A stretch of 64,000 nucleotides of DNA from Geothrix sp. (GCA_030681515.1 JAUXSE010000056.1:186001-250000); one strand, 5' to 3'. Counted from the first letter of the stretch, positions 52,391-61,604 are shown. Made by a program: numbers and translations. Notes: generated by a model not told the origin, from the letters alone.

Positions 52391-53179
52391 TTAGAACGTC
52401 CCCTGCACCAGCCCCCCATCCACCAGCAGGCTCTGGCCGGTGAGGTAGCTCGCGGGGGCACTGCACAGGAAGGCGATGACGGCGCCGACTTCCTGGGGTT
52501 CGCCGATGCGACCCACGGGGATGGCCGCGGCTTGGCGGGCGAAGTGCTCGGCCACGGTGATGCCTTCGGCCTTGGATTTCACCTCGGCGAGGTGGGTCTG
52601 GCGGTCGGTCATGATGTGCCCCGGCAGCAGGGCGTTCACGGTGATGCCATCCTTGGCGGTTTCCAGGGCGAGGGTGCGGGTGAGGGCCGATAATCCGGCC
52701 CGCAGGGTCGAACTGATGGTGAGCAGGGGGTAGGGCTGCTTGGCCACCAGGCTGGTGATGTGCACGATGCGGCCCCACCGCTTGGCGCGCATCCCGGGCA
52801 GCACCAGGCGGGTCATGCGCACCACGTTCATGAGCGTCGTGTCCACGCCCGCAGCCCAATCTTCGTCGCTGAGGTGATCGAAGGTCGCGGCCTTGGGCCC
52901 GCCGGTGTTGGTGATGAGGATGTCCACGGGCCCCAGAGCCGCTTCCGTGGCCTGATGCCAGCGGACCAGATCCTCGGCGCTGGACACGTCCGCCGCCATC
53001 GCCAGCGCGGGCACATCCAAGGCCTCCAACGCCTTCTGCGTGGCTGAAAGGGCCTCTGCGCCCCGACCGCAGATGGATACCGCACAGCCTTCGGCCGCCA
53101 GCGCCAAGGCCGCCGCCCGGCCCAGTCCCTTGCTGCCCGCCGCCACCATGGCCACCTTGCCCCGGATGCCCAGATCCAT
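52391..53179 (-). CDS. Short-chain dehydrogenase/reductase-like protein lacking the catalytic Tyr-Lys
   Basis: 262 residues from ATG 53179 (GGAGGACGAC upstream). The Rossmann motif GSKGLGR, the NTGG (usual NNAG) and a C-terminal SxLVDGG are seen. The serine of the triad is Ser143, but YxxxK is not found: at the expected place stands SSTLR (156-160). Similar proteins with LxxSNxLRAG-type motifs exist in the SDR family. Catalysis may be altered or absent. Substrate unknown. Confidence 0.8.
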   Translation of the reverse strand: MDLGIRGKVAMVAAGSKGLGRAAALALAAEGCAVSICGRGAEALSATQKALEALDVPALAMAADVSSAEDLVRWHQATEAALGPVDILITNTGGPKAATFDHLSDEDWAAGVDTTLMNVVRMTRLVLPGMRAKRWGRIVHITSLVAKQPYPLLTISSTLRAGLSALTRTLALETAKDGITVNALLPGHIMTDRQTHLAEVKSKAEGITVAEHFARQAAAIPVGRIGEPQEVGAVIAFLCSAPASYLTGQSLLVDGGLVQGTF

Positions 53180-53221
53180 GTCGTCCTCCAGGCCCCCAGC
53201 ATAGGCGGGTCCGCCGGTTGA

Positions 53222-53483
53222 TATGCGCTTCTGAACCCACTCATCTCCAAGGAAATGTCCATGACCGGCAGCAGTGCCGACGCCTTCCTGGGCACCCAGC
53301 GCGATCCCTGGGACACCCAGTGTCCCGCCTGATATCGGCCGCACTGCGGCCGATGCCTGCGCTCCGCTTGCAGAGGCGGGTCCCTCATGGCCTGCGCCCT
53401 CCTTGGGGCCTCGACCGCGCTGGCCACGCTGTCCAGCCTCCACGATCAGCAGATGAGGCGGATGGGGCTGCTAGGCTCTAGCA
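53222..53483 (+). pseudogene. Remnant of a DUF2238 (YjdF-like) membrane protein gene
   Basis: The first part reads MTGSSADAFLGTQRDPWDTQ and then stops; the second, in the same frame after 53386, reads MACALLGASTALATLSSLHDQQMRRMG. Together these match the C-terminal end of DUF2238 proteins (FLGTQGDxWDTQ, then GAxxALxxLxxLHDxQ). The N-terminal bulk is missing, and the two parts are split by a palindromic insertion containing an in-frame TGA. Confidence 0.6.
53324..53380 (+). repeat. Palindromic insertion in the DUF2238 remnant
   Basis: Outer arms CCCGCCT (53324-53330) and AGGCGGG (53374-53380) enclose the perfect hairpin ATCGGCCGC-ACT-GCGGCCGAT (53334-53354). It is about 57 bp long and looks like a REP-type unit. 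Confidence 0.65.
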
Positions 53484-53523
53484 TGTTTGTCCAAAGGCTC
53501 GACTCACGCATCGTGCGGCTCAG

Positions 53524-54336
53524 ATGATGAACCCCGCCGCCCTCCAGTTGGCCGCGGAACTGGGCGGCACCCTGCTCAGCGGAGCGACGGGGGGCATGGG
53601 CGGAGGCCTCCTGTTGATCGAGCGCATCAAGGGACACGGCCTGCCCCAGGTGGCCGTGCTGGGGCGCGGCGCGGCGGATCTGCTTCAGCCCCTGGAGGCC
53701 GCCGAGCGGGCCCAGGCCGGGGGGCTCGATCTGAATCTCCTCGCCCTGGTGCCGCTGCCCGGTTGTGATCTGACCGCGGCCCTGGAGTTCCATCGCCGCC
53801 GCATCGGCGCCCTGGTGGCCGCCCTGGACGCGGGCCTGCCCTGGCTGAACGGAAAACCCATGCTGGTCCGCCGGCTCCCGGGCCGGATCTTCCGGACGGC
53901 CCCCGCGCCCCTCGCCAAGGCGCCCATGGGTCCGCTGGAGAAGGCGGAACTGAAAACCTTCCTGGCGGACTGGGAGAAGGACCGGCGCAGAACGGTCTTC
54001 CGCCAGCCGGAATGGCGGGAGATGCCCAATGGCGGCGGCTTTGACACGGATCTCTGGTCCGGCGTGCCCCTCCCTGATGGGGCCGAGCTGCGGGTGCCAC
54101 CCCTGGAACTGGCCTGCGCCACGCCCCTGACGGATGCGCTCCGGGCCGCGCTCCGCGCGGCGACCGGAACCCCCGTGCCCCTCCTCCCCCTGCCCGGGGA
54201 TCCCTCCCCGCTCCACGCCCTGCGCCTCCTCACGCCCGAGATCGCGGCATTCCGCGGACCGGTACAGGCCTGGGAACGGGCCCTGGCGGGCCTGGCGCGC
54301 CTGCCCAGTCCCCCGCATTTCTGCGCGCGATGCTGA
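53524..54336 (+). CDS. Orphan protein of unknown function
   Basis: 270 residues. The N-terminal part has a hydrophobic pattern with glycine turns (ELGGTLLSGATGGMGGGLLL) but no clear signal peptide; the rest is rich in Leu, Ala and Pro. No motif recognised. The start is one of two adjacent ATGs (53524, 53527) without a strong ribosome-binding site. Codon use fits the neighbours, so it is likely real. Confidence 0.55.
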   Translation: MMNPAALQLAAELGGTLLSGATGGMGGGLLLIERIKGHGLPQVAVLGRGAADLLQPLEAAERAQAGGLDLNLLALVPLPGCDLTAALEFHRRRIGALVAALDAGLPWLNGKPMLVRRLPGRIFRTAPAPLAKAPMGPLEKAELKTFLADWEKDRRRTVFRQPEWREMPNGGGFDTDLWSGVPLPDGAELRVPPLELACATPLTDALRAALRAATGTPVPLLPLPGDPSPLHALRLLTPEIAAFRGPVQAWERALAGLARLPSPPHFCARC

Positions 54337-54387
54337 CCCCAGGGGGTGGTGAACCCCATCGTGCGCGGCCGTTTCAGGCCTTCAGGA

Positions 54388-56646
54388 TCACTTCACGACC
54401 AGGGTCCGCATCATGTCGTGCTCCTCGTGCTCAAGGATGTGGCAGTGCCAGACAAACTCGTGGCCACCGGTGCGCGGGCTTACGGGAACCGTGAAGGGCA
54501 CCTGGGGCAGGTCGAACTTCATGATCACCGTCGTGACCTCGCCCGGATGCATCTTGATCGTTTCCTTCCAGCCGAGTTCCGTCGCCTCGGGGCCCCGGGC
54601 CGGCATGTTCGGGTAGTAGATGGGGATCGCCGGCGTACCTACTGGTGTATTCGCGTAGGCGACGAAATCAAACCCCCGGCGGGAAAGAATCTGGGCATTG
54701 GCGAGGTGGAAGTGGATGGGATGGGTATCGGCCGTGAGGTTGGCGATCTGCCACACTTCGGTCGCACCATTCATGGGCGTTTCGGTCGCCACAGACCCGG
54801 CTGGATCCGCAGGATCGAAATAGGGGAGCGAGAATTCCCCCATGATCCTGGGTGCGACATTGGTGCCGAGCATCTGGATCAGGCGGCCGTTGCCATCGAA
54901 GCCCTCATTGAGCGTCAGCTGACGCACCGTGATGCCCCCGCGGGTCGGAATGGGAAGGGGCGCGGTGGTGGCGGTGAGCCAGCTCAGGAATGGAGCGGGC
55001 GTGGCCGCGAACCGGCCGGCCAGGGGCGGATCAATGCGCGCGTCCGGGATGCCCGCCAGGGGGATCCCGCTGACCAGGAAGCGGGTGTCCTTGGCGATGG
55101 CTGGGCTGTCCGCCTGGACCTCGAAGCGCATGAGGACCGAGGTGTCACCGATCCCGGCGGCATTGGGATAGTCGTTGTCAGGTGAACCATTGGGGTAGGG
55201 CCCCGGGGCATCGTTGAAGAGGATGTACTTCTTGCCGCCCTTGCCATTGAAGTCCACCACCAGATCCAGGCGCTCCCCCGGGGCCGTGATCAGGCTCCCC
55301 CCGGGCGCAGCCGGGTCAACCCAGCGCCCGCCGATCGCATCCATGAAAGTCGTGAGCCGGACCCCGGATGGAACGGTCACGGGTCTGGCCAGGAACCCGC
55401 CCTCGGTGCCGATCACGGTCCAGTTCGGGCCGGGCCGGGTGAAATCCGGCAGGCCCTGGCCGTTATCCTCATAGAGCTGGAGGTTGAGAACCCGGGCATT
55501 GCATGCGTTCAGAACGCGGAAGCGGTAGCGCCGGGGATCCACCGTCGCCCTTGGGAAGGCGGTTCCATTGACGAGCATGGTGTCACCGAAGGCTTCGGGC
55601 ACCACGGAGATGGCAGGCGCGGTGGGGTTCTCCAGATCGCCCCACTTCTCCTCGTAGTCGTATGGGTACCAGAGGTTCCCCAAGCCCTGGGCCGTCCCGG
55701 GGAAGGGGCGATCAGGGTTGCTGGGGACATTGCCGTTCTGGAAGACCTTGTCCTGGAAGATCAGGGGCAGTTCGCGTCCGCCGTTCTCCACGAACTTGGG
55801 GAGTCCGAGATACTTCACCATCGCGGCTTCGAACTGGTCCCGGATGATGTAGGCGGAAGCCATGCCAGCGTAGGCATTGAGGCGGGTGATGCCCATGGCG
55901 TGATCGTGGTACCACATGAGGCGGGCACTCTGATCGTTGGGGTAGTAGTACTCGGCCTCGTTGGCGGGGATGCTCCCCGCCGCCCACTCGATGGGCCGCA
56001 GGACCTCGTTGTTCTTGAAGCTGATGCCCTTGTTGCCGGAGCGATCCCAGAAGGTGAAGGGTCCGCCATCACTGATCCAGGGAACCGCCCCCCCGTGGAG
56101 GTGGGTGCTGGTGCGGTTCTGGGTCACGCTGGGATCGGCGCCCTGGATGCTACTGTCCACCGGCAGGATATGCTGGTCTGGAAGGTTGTTGCGGAAGGTG
56201 ATCTGAATCGGTTTCCCCCGCTGCGCGATGAGGATGCCACCCAGGTGCGACTGGGGAACGATGGTCCCGGCTCCCACGCCGAGGGCCAGGGTGGGGTTGT
56301 AGCCCCAGAGGGTGGTGGGGGGGAGATGGGGATGCAGGGTGTCCCTGAACTCGTTGATGTCCATGGTGTAGTGGTCCGCCACTTTGGGGCTGCCCGGGAG
56401 GGTCCGGGTTCCATCTGGGAGCGCCACCGTGATCTTGCCGGGGGCGCGCAGCTCCTCCAGGAATTTCGTCAGCACGGGGCTGGATTGCCAGGTCGGGAGG
56501 GTGGAGATGGGTGGGATCACCATCCGCTGCTGCCCCACCACCGGCTGGGCGGAGACGAGGAAGGTCGCGACCGCTCCCAGGAGAAGCCGCCCACTCTTAC
56601 GGGGAACTGAACCTGCGGGGTGATTCCTGTCCAAGCCGGTCGTCAT
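54388..56646 (-). CDS. Secreted multicopper oxidase
   Basis: 752 residues with a signal peptide (to about 39, LLLGAVATFLVSAQPVVGQ). All four copper motifs are seen: THLHGG, WYHDH, HPIHFH and HCHILEHEEHDM. The T1/T2/T3 arrangement and length fit bacterial spore-coat/bilirubin-oxidase-like (CotA) enzymes, which oxidise phenols, bilirubin or metals and reduce oxygen. AAGGAGG precedes the ATG. No copper chaperone or regulator gene is beside it. Confidence 0.9.
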   Translation of the reverse strand: MTTGLDRNHPAGSVPRKSGRLLLGAVATFLVSAQPVVGQQRMVIPPISTLPTWQSSPVLTKFLEELRAPGKITVALPDGTRTLPGSPKVADHYTMDINEFRDTLHPHLPPTTLWGYNPTLALGVGAGTIVPQSHLGGILIAQRGKPIQITFRNNLPDQHILPVDSSIQGADPSVTQNRTSTHLHGGAVPWISDGGPFTFWDRSGNKGISFKNNEVLRPIEWAAGSIPANEAEYYYPNDQSARLMWYHDHAMGITRLNAYAGMASAYIIRDQFEAAMVKYLGLPKFVENGGRELPLIFQDKVFQNGNVPSNPDRPFPGTAQGLGNLWYPYDYEEKWGDLENPTAPAISVVPEAFGDTMLVNGTAFPRATVDPRRYRFRVLNACNARVLNLQLYEDNGQGLPDFTRPGPNWTVIGTEGGFLARPVTVPSGVRLTTFMDAIGGRWVDPAAPGGSLITAPGERLDLVVDFNGKGGKKYILFNDAPGPYPNGSPDNDYPNAAGIGDTSVLMRFEVQADSPAIAKDTRFLVSGIPLAGIPDARIDPPLAGRFAATPAPFLSWLTATTAPLPIPTRGGITVRQLTLNEGFDGNGRLIQMLGTNVAPRIMGEFSLPYFDPADPAGSVATETPMNGATEVWQIANLTADTHPIHFHLANAQILSRRGFDFVAYANTPVGTPAIPIYYPNMPARGPEATELGWKETIKMHPGEVTTVIMKFDLPQVPFTVPVSPRTGGHEFVWHCHILEHEEHDMMRTLVVK

Positions 56647-56951
56647 CGGGGGCCTCCTTCAAGCGCACGTCTGCGTAGGCAATGGTTTGGCATACCAGGC
56701 CTGGATCGCCGGAAATGGGTATAGATGCGCCCAGACCTTTTGGTTGAAGTCAGATCGAGTATTTCTTCTAGGGGTCCAGGCATCCATGGGGAGGACTCCC
56801 CGTTTATTAAAATATTTCCCCTACCCAGTTCCTGCCGCGTGTGGGAAGAGTCCGGCCCGGCCGGCTCCAGGCCGCGGCAGACACAGGCTTCCCCGGCCGC
56901 GGCCTTCGGGCCCACGGGGATGCACGGCACCCAGACTGGATCAAGCCCGGG
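56647..56951 (-). promoter_or_regulatory. Intergenic region with palindrome upstream of the multicopper oxidase
   Basis: 305 bp without a gene. GGGGAG-GA-CTCCCC (56788-56801) is a perfect palindrome next to an AT-rich stretch (TTTATTAAAATATTT) that could hold the promoter of the oxidase gene. The operator is unassigned; a metal-responsive regulator would be reasonable. Confidence 0.4.
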
Positions 56952-58355
56952 CTACATGTTCAGCGCGCGCCCGTAGACCGCCCGGGCCGCCTCGGGGAAT
57001 ACCTCGTTCAGGGTGGGGTGGGGATACATGGTGTGGATCAGTTCATCCACGGTGAACTCGCCACCCATGAGCGCCACGCTGGAGGCCACCAGCTCGGTGG
57101 CCTTGGGGCCCAGGATGTGGATGCCGAGGATCTCGCCGTACTGCTTGTCCGCCACGATCTTGATGAAGCCGTGGGGTTCGCCCACGATATTCGCCTTGGC
57201 CATGGGCGCGAAGGGGAAGGAGCCGATCTGCACGTCGTGGCCCTGCTCCTTGGCGGCCCGTTCGCTGAGGCCGATGGTGCCCACTTCGGGATCGCAGTAG
57301 GTGCAGGCGGGGAAGCGGTCGTAGCGCACGGGATGGGGATGCACATCCTTGCCCAGGCTCTGGGCCGCGTGCTCGGCGGCCACGATGCCCTCGTCGCTGG
57401 CCACATGGGCCAGCCAGGGCGTGCGCACGATATCGCCGATGGCGTAGAGGCCTGGCTCGCCGGTCTGCATGAACGTGTCAATGACCACGCAGCCGCGGTC
57501 CACCTGGGCCTTGGTCTTCTCCAGACCGATGCCGTCCACCCGGGATGCGCGGCCCACGGCCACCAGCAGGTGGCTGCCCACCACTTCACCCGGGGTTTCG
57601 CCCTCCAGGTGGCACACCACGCCATCGGCGCGCTTCTCGATGCGGGTGATCCTGGTCTTGGTGCGCACATCCATCTTGTAGGTCTTGCGGAAGATCTTGG
57701 CCAGCTCCAGGCCGATGTCCTCGTCCTCCAGGGGGAGGAGGGTTTCCATGAACTCCACCAGGGTCACCTTGGATCCGAGACGGCAGAACACGGACGCGAA
57801 CTCCACGCCGATGGCCCCGGCGCCGAGAATGACCAGGTGCGCCGGCAGCTCGGTCATGTCGAGGATGTGGTCGCTGTTGAGTATCTGTTTGCCATCGGTC
57901 TCCATGCCGGGGATATCCTTGGGGGCCGACCCCGTGGCCAGGATGATGCGCTTGGCTTCGTGGACCTCGCCCGCCACCTCCACCTTGCCGCTGCCCAGCA
58001 GCTTCCCGAGGCCCTTCAGCACGGTCACCTTGTTCTTCTTCATGAGGAACTCGATGCCCTTGGCGTTCTTGGCGACGATGCGGCCCTTGCGCTTGACGAT
58101 GGTCCCCAGATTCGGCTTCAGGGCCTTGGCATCCACGCCGTCAATGCCGTAGTCCTCGGCCACCTGCATCTGCTCGAAGCGGTGGGCGCTCTCCAGCCAG
58201 GTCTTGGCGGGGATGCAGCCCCGGTGCAGGCAGGTGCCCCCCAGGGCCGGATCCTTCTCCACGATGGCCGTACTCAGACCCAGCTGGGCGGCGCGGATGG
58301 CGGCGATGTAGCCGCCGGGGCCGCTTCCAATGACGATGAGGTCGTACTGGGCCAT
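56952..58355 (-). CDS. lpdA: Dihydrolipoyl dehydrogenase
   Basis: 467 residues, FAD-dependent E3 component. FAD motif YDLIVIGSGPGGYIAAIRAAQLG, redox disulfide GGTCLHRGCIP, NAD motif LGAGAIGVEFASVF and C-terminal base HPHPTLNEV. It serves 2-oxoacid dehydrogenases or the glycine cleavage system; neither is in the window. GGAGG precedes the ATG. Confidence 0.95.
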   Translation of the reverse strand: MAQYDLIVIGSGPGGYIAAIRAAQLGLSTAIVEKDPALGGTCLHRGCIPAKTWLESAHRFEQMQVAEDYGIDGVDAKALKPNLGTIVKRKGRIVAKNAKGIEFLMKKNKVTVLKGLGKLLGSGKVEVAGEVHEAKRIILATGSAPKDIPGMETDGKQILNSDHILDMTELPAHLVILGAGAIGVEFASVFCRLGSKVTLVEFMETLLPLEDEDIGLELAKIFRKTYKMDVRTKTRITRIEKRADGVVCHLEGETPGEVVGSHLLVAVGRASRVDGIGLEKTKAQVDRGCVVIDTFMQTGEPGLYAIGDIVRTPWLAHVASDEGIVAAEHAAQSLGKDVHPHPVRYDRFPACTYCDPEVGTIGLSERAAKEQGHDVQIGSFPFAPMAKANIVGEPHGFIKIVADKQYGEILGIHILGPKATELVASSVALMGGEFTVDELIHTMYPHPTLNEVFPEAARAVYGRALNM

Positions 58356-58415
58356 GGAGCCTCCAAATTCAAGGCTCCATCATCCCACAGCCCCGGAACC
58401 TCCATGAGGACCGGA

Positions 58416-59033
58416 CTATCGGCGCAAGGGCGCCACCAACCGCATCAGCAGGGCATCGAGTTCGGCCCGGCCCTCGAGCTGGAGGAGGGGTTCCTGAAGC
58501 CTGGCTTCGAAGGCCCCCGCCCAGACCCTGGCACCCGTCACCCGGTCATTCAGTTCCAGCACCACTTTCACGCCGGGGGACCGCTGGCCTCCTGCTTCAT
58601 GGGCGGGACCCGCCGAGGCCCCGGACTCCCGGGAACCGCCGCCCATGCCCCCGGAGGCCTTTCCGCCGCCGCCGCGCTTCCCCCCGCCGGACTGGCCACC
58701 CCGCTTCCCCCCTTCGCGGCCGGTCCGTCCCGCTCCCGGAGACTGCTTGACGAGCAGGTGGACGCTCAACCAGAGATCCGCCTGGTCCGGAGCGGTGCGA
58801 TCCAGGCCCTGCTGCCCCATCAGCTCCTGAACCCGCTCGACGAAAACCGGATCAGGGATTTCCGCGTAGCCCTCGGCCAGCACCAGGGTGGGAGCACCCG
58901 GGGCCAGGGCCAGGGTCCGCGAGGCCACCAGCACCCGTGCATCGCCCTTATCGTAGGTGAAGGCGGGACCGCGGGTACACCCCAGAAGCCCCGCGGCCAG
59001 CACCATGGCACTCATCCATCGTTTCAAAGCCAC
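58416..59033 (-). CDS. Lipoprotein with DUF4136-like fold and glycine-rich insert
   Basis: 205 residues. GTG start after GGGAGG. Lipobox LAAGLLGC (Cys19). ADLWLSVHLLV and VLELNDRVTGARVWAGAFEA are DUF4136-like strands. A segment near residues 105-150 is nearly all Gly, Ser, Lys and Arg (GGKRGGGGKASGGMGGG), likely disordered. Function unknown. Confidence 0.65.
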   Translation of the reverse strand: MALKRWMSAMVLAAGLLGCTRGPAFTYDKGDARVLVASRTLALAPGAPTLVLAEGYAEIPDPVFVERVQELMGQQGLDRTAPDQADLWLSVHLLVKQSPGAGRTGREGGKRGGQSGGGKRGGGGKASGGMGGGSRESGASAGPAHEAGGQRSPGVKVVLELNDRVTGARVWAGAFEARLQEPLLQLEGRAELDALLMRLVAPLRR

Positions 59034-59085
59034 ACATCCTCCCGCAGAGGGATGCGAGGACCGGGTGGCAGGTTCAAGGGGCCTC

Positions 59086-60237
59086 TCAGGCGTACACCAG
59101 AGCTGATCGCACCTCCAGGCGGGCCGCCTTCCACTCCGCCCAGGCAGCCTTCAGTTCGGAGCGGTGCAGCGCCATGGAGGCCTGCCACTCCGCCTTCGCC
59201 TCCCGCCAGGCCTCGGCCCTGGCCAGGCCCTTGGCCCGCCACTCGGCCTGCTTCTGGCTCCAGGCCTCGTGCCGGTCATGCAGGGCGGCCAAAGCCGCAT
59301 CCAGCTTCAGGCGGGCGGCGGCCAGGCGGGCCTGCATGGGCGTGGCGCTGCCGGGACTGGCCATGGCCAGGCGCTCCCGCAGGCGCTTCTCCTCCATGTG
59401 GAGGCGGGCCCGCGTCATGGCCGCGTCGGACACGCGCCGGAACTGGCCCACCAGGCCCATCCAGGCCAGGGCGTTGAGCAACCACTTGGTGGTATCCCAC
59501 TGGTACCAGAGGGCGCCGTTCCGGTAGTCCCACTGCCAGTGATGGTGGAAGTTGTGGTAGCCCTCGCCGTAGGTGAGGGGCGCCAGCAGCCAGTTGTCCC
59601 GGCCCGTGTGGGCGTCGGTGTAGGGACGGCTGCCGAACATGTGGGCGGCGCTGTTGATCAGAAAGGTCGTGTGGTGGTTCACCACGATGCGAAGGAGGAG
59701 CCCGAAAATCAGGTGGCCGGCGACATTGCCGGTGGCCAGCCCGATCCCGAGCGGGATGAGGGCCACCACGGCCCCGATCAGGAAGTGGTGCCGGTGCTGC
59801 CAGCGCACCAGGGGATCCTTCTCCAGATCCGCCACGCCGCTGAGGGGCAGTTCCCTGGCCTCCATCACCCAGGTCCAGTGGGCGAACCAGAAGCCGCGGC
59901 CGATGGTGTAGGGATCCTGGTCCGTATCCACATGCTGGTGATGCACCCGGTGGTCGCTGGACCACTTCAGCGCCGAGTTCTCGAAGGCCGCCGCGCCGAT
60001 GCACAGGAACAGGAACCGCATGAGCCAGGAAGCCCTGTAGGCCCGGTGGCTGAAGAGCCGGTGGTAGCCGCCGCTGATGGCCGTGCCGATGGCGAAGGTC
60101 ATGCCCGCGAACACAAGCACCTCGCTGAGGCGCAGACCCGCGGTGGCCAGCCGCCACGGCACCAGCACCAGGGCCAAGGCCAGGGTCCCCGTGAGGAAAA
60201 GCGTATTCAGCAGATTCCAGCGCTTGGCCAAGGCCAT
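59086..60237 (-). CDS. Acyl-CoA/fatty-acid delta-9-type desaturase with long C-terminal coiled coil
   Basis: 383 residues. Membrane di-iron desaturase with three histidine boxes: HRLFSH, HRVHHQH and YHNFHH. Four or so membrane helices occupy the first 200 residues. After about residue 275 an unusual tail of over 100 residues follows, made of Ala, Arg, Glu, Lys and Trp (QKQAEWRAKGLARAEAWRE) and predicted to be helical. Desaturases usually end soon after the last box. GGAG lies upstream of ATG 60237. Confidence 0.88.
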   Translation of the reverse strand: MALAKRWNLLNTLFLTGTLALALVLVPWRLATAGLRLSEVLVFAGMTFAIGTAISGGYHRLFSHRAYRASWLMRFLFLCIGAAAFENSALKWSSDHRVHHQHVDTDQDPYTIGRGFWFAHWTWVMEARELPLSGVADLEKDPLVRWQHRHHFLIGAVVALIPLGIGLATGNVAGHLIFGLLLRIVVNHHTTFLINSAAHMFGSRPYTDAHTGRDNWLLAPLTYGEGYHNFHHHWQWDYRNGALWYQWDTTKWLLNALAWMGLVGQFRRVSDAAMTRARLHMEEKRLRERLAMASPGSATPMQARLAAARLKLDAALAALHDRHEAWSQKQAEWRAKGLARAEAWREAKAEWQASMALHRSELKAAWAEWKAARLEVRSALVYA

Positions 60238-60262
60238 TTCATTGACTCCAAAACAGAGTTCA

Positions 60263-60282
60263 ATTCTACCGCGGGTTAACCC
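60263..60282 (-). promoter_or_regulatory. Promoter -10 and palindrome before the desaturase gene
   Basis: On the minus strand TAGAAT (60263-60268) follows GGGTTAACCC, a perfect 10-bp palindrome (60273-60282). A regulator bound there would sit between -10 and -35, as for fatty-acid regulators; the identity is unknown. Confidence 0.45.
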
Positions 60283-60393
60283 ATGGAGCCCCATGCCAAA
60301 CGTGGCTCCTTTCCGTGAGGTTTCTGTGACCGTCCATCGGCCCTGGCCCTGCTCCTGTCTTCGGCCTGACATCATGGAGGCTGGGAGGCTTTC

Positions 60394-61044
60394 TTGAAAC
60401 TCATCGCCTGGGACTTCGACGGCACGCTGGTGGACAGCCGCCCGCTCATCGAGGTGGGCATGGCCCACACCCTGGATGCCTTGGGGCAGCCGCGGTCGGT
60501 CATGCAGGAATGGCTGAAGTACGTGGGCCTGCCGTTGGAAGCGGGCATCCGGAACACGTTCGAGCCCCTGGGCCTGGATGGCGCCACGGTCCTGAAGGCC
60601 TACCGCGGCTTCGGCCATCGCGAGCATGAGCATCTGCTCCAGCCCTTCGAGGGCATCCCCGACCTGCTGGCGGAGCTCCAGGGACGCGGCCAACGCATGG
60701 CCGTCGTCACCTCCAAGCGCCGCGTGCCCCTCCTCCGTCAGATGGCGCCGTGGGCTTGGGAATCCCTCTTCGACCCCATCATCACCCCGGATGAGGTCAC
60801 CCAGGGCAAGCCCCACCCGGAATCCCTCGAACGTCTCCAGGCCCTGAGCGGCCTGGGGCCCGAGGACATCCTCATGGTGGGCGACACCCCCTTCGATCTG
60901 GACATGGCCCGGGCCGCTGGCGTGCCGAGCCTGGCCGTGGGTCACGGCTTCTACCCCCAGGAGGCCCTGGCCGCCTGCGGTCCAAGGGCCTATGCCCCGA
61001 ATACGGCCGCCCTGCGGGACATCCTTCTTGCCTGGAGTATGTGA
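60394..61044 (+). CDS. HAD-family phosphatase, phosphoglycolate-phosphatase-like
   Basis: 216 residues, TTG start after GGGAGG. HAD motifs: DFDGTLVDS (residues 7-15), VVTSKR, KPHPE and VGDTPFDLDMARAAG. The substrate may be phosphoglycolate or pyrophosphate. Stop overlaps the moaC start (TGATG). Confidence 0.88.
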   Translation: MKLIAWDFDGTLVDSRPLIEVGMAHTLDALGQPRSVMQEWLKYVGLPLEAGIRNTFEPLGLDGATVLKAYRGFGHREHEHLLQPFEGIPDLLAELQGRGQRMAVVTSKRRVPLLRQMAPWAWESLFDPIITPDEVTQGKPHPESLERLQALSGLGPEDILMVGDTPFDLDMARAAGVPSLAVGHGFYPQEALAACGPRAYAPNTAALRDILLAWSM

Positions 61045-61544
61045 TGCCTGAACTGACCCACCTCGATCCCGAAGGCCGCCCCAGGATGGTGGATGTCTCG
61101 GCCAAGGCCGTGACCCGGCGGATGGCCGTGGCGGCCGGCTACCTGGACCTGGATGCACCGGCCGCCGAGGCCCTGAGCAAGGGCGGTGGCCCCAAGGGCG
61201 ATCCCTGGTCCGTGGCCCGGATCGGGGCCGTGGGGGGGGTCAAGCGGACCTCGGACCTGATCCCCCTGGCCCACCCCCTGGCCATCGAGGCCGTGGATGT
61301 GGTCCACCACTGGGACCCCGCCGCCCGCCGGGCCTGGCTGCGCGTGACGGTGAGCTGCGAGGGGCGCACGGGCATCGAGATGGAGGCCCTCACGGGCGTG
61401 ACCGTGGGCCTGCTGGTGCTCTACGACATGCTCAAGGCCGTGAGCCACGGCATGTCCCTCGGCCCGGCCCGGCTGCTGCGAAAAGAGGGGGGACGCCGGG
61501 GCACTCTCACCCTGCCCTGGACGGAATGTCCCTGGAAGCCCTGA
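61044..61544 (+). CDS. moaC: Cyclic pyranopterin monophosphate synthase (molybdenum cofactor)
   Basis: 166 residues. It converts the MoaA product into cyclic pyranopterin monophosphate. Motifs: MVDVSAKAVTRR, KGGGPKGDPWSVARIGAVGGVKRT, DLIPLAHPL and EGRTGIEMEALTGV, then DMLKAVSHGM. The Cys of the usual LCHPL is Ala. No other mo genes here. Confidence 0.93.
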   Translation: MPELTHLDPEGRPRMVDVSAKAVTRRMAVAAGYLDLDAPAAEALSKGGGPKGDPWSVARIGAVGGVKRTSDLIPLAHPLAIEAVDVVHHWDPAARRAWLRVTVSCEGRTGIEMEALTGVTVGLLVLYDMLKAVSHGMSLGPARLLRKEGGRRGTLTLPWTECPWKP

Positions 61545-61598
61545 TCCAGAGAAGGCCAGTTGGAAAACATTTGCATATTCAAGGCTCCAGCCGCCCGG

Positions 61599-61604
61599 TA
61601 GAAT
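61599..61604 (+). promoter_or_regulatory. TAGAAT -10 element before the LysM/M23 gene
   Basis: CGGTAGAAT resembles the sequence upstream of the desaturase gene (CGGTAGAATTG). No clear -35 is present. It lies 99 bp before the start codon. Confidence 0.35.
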
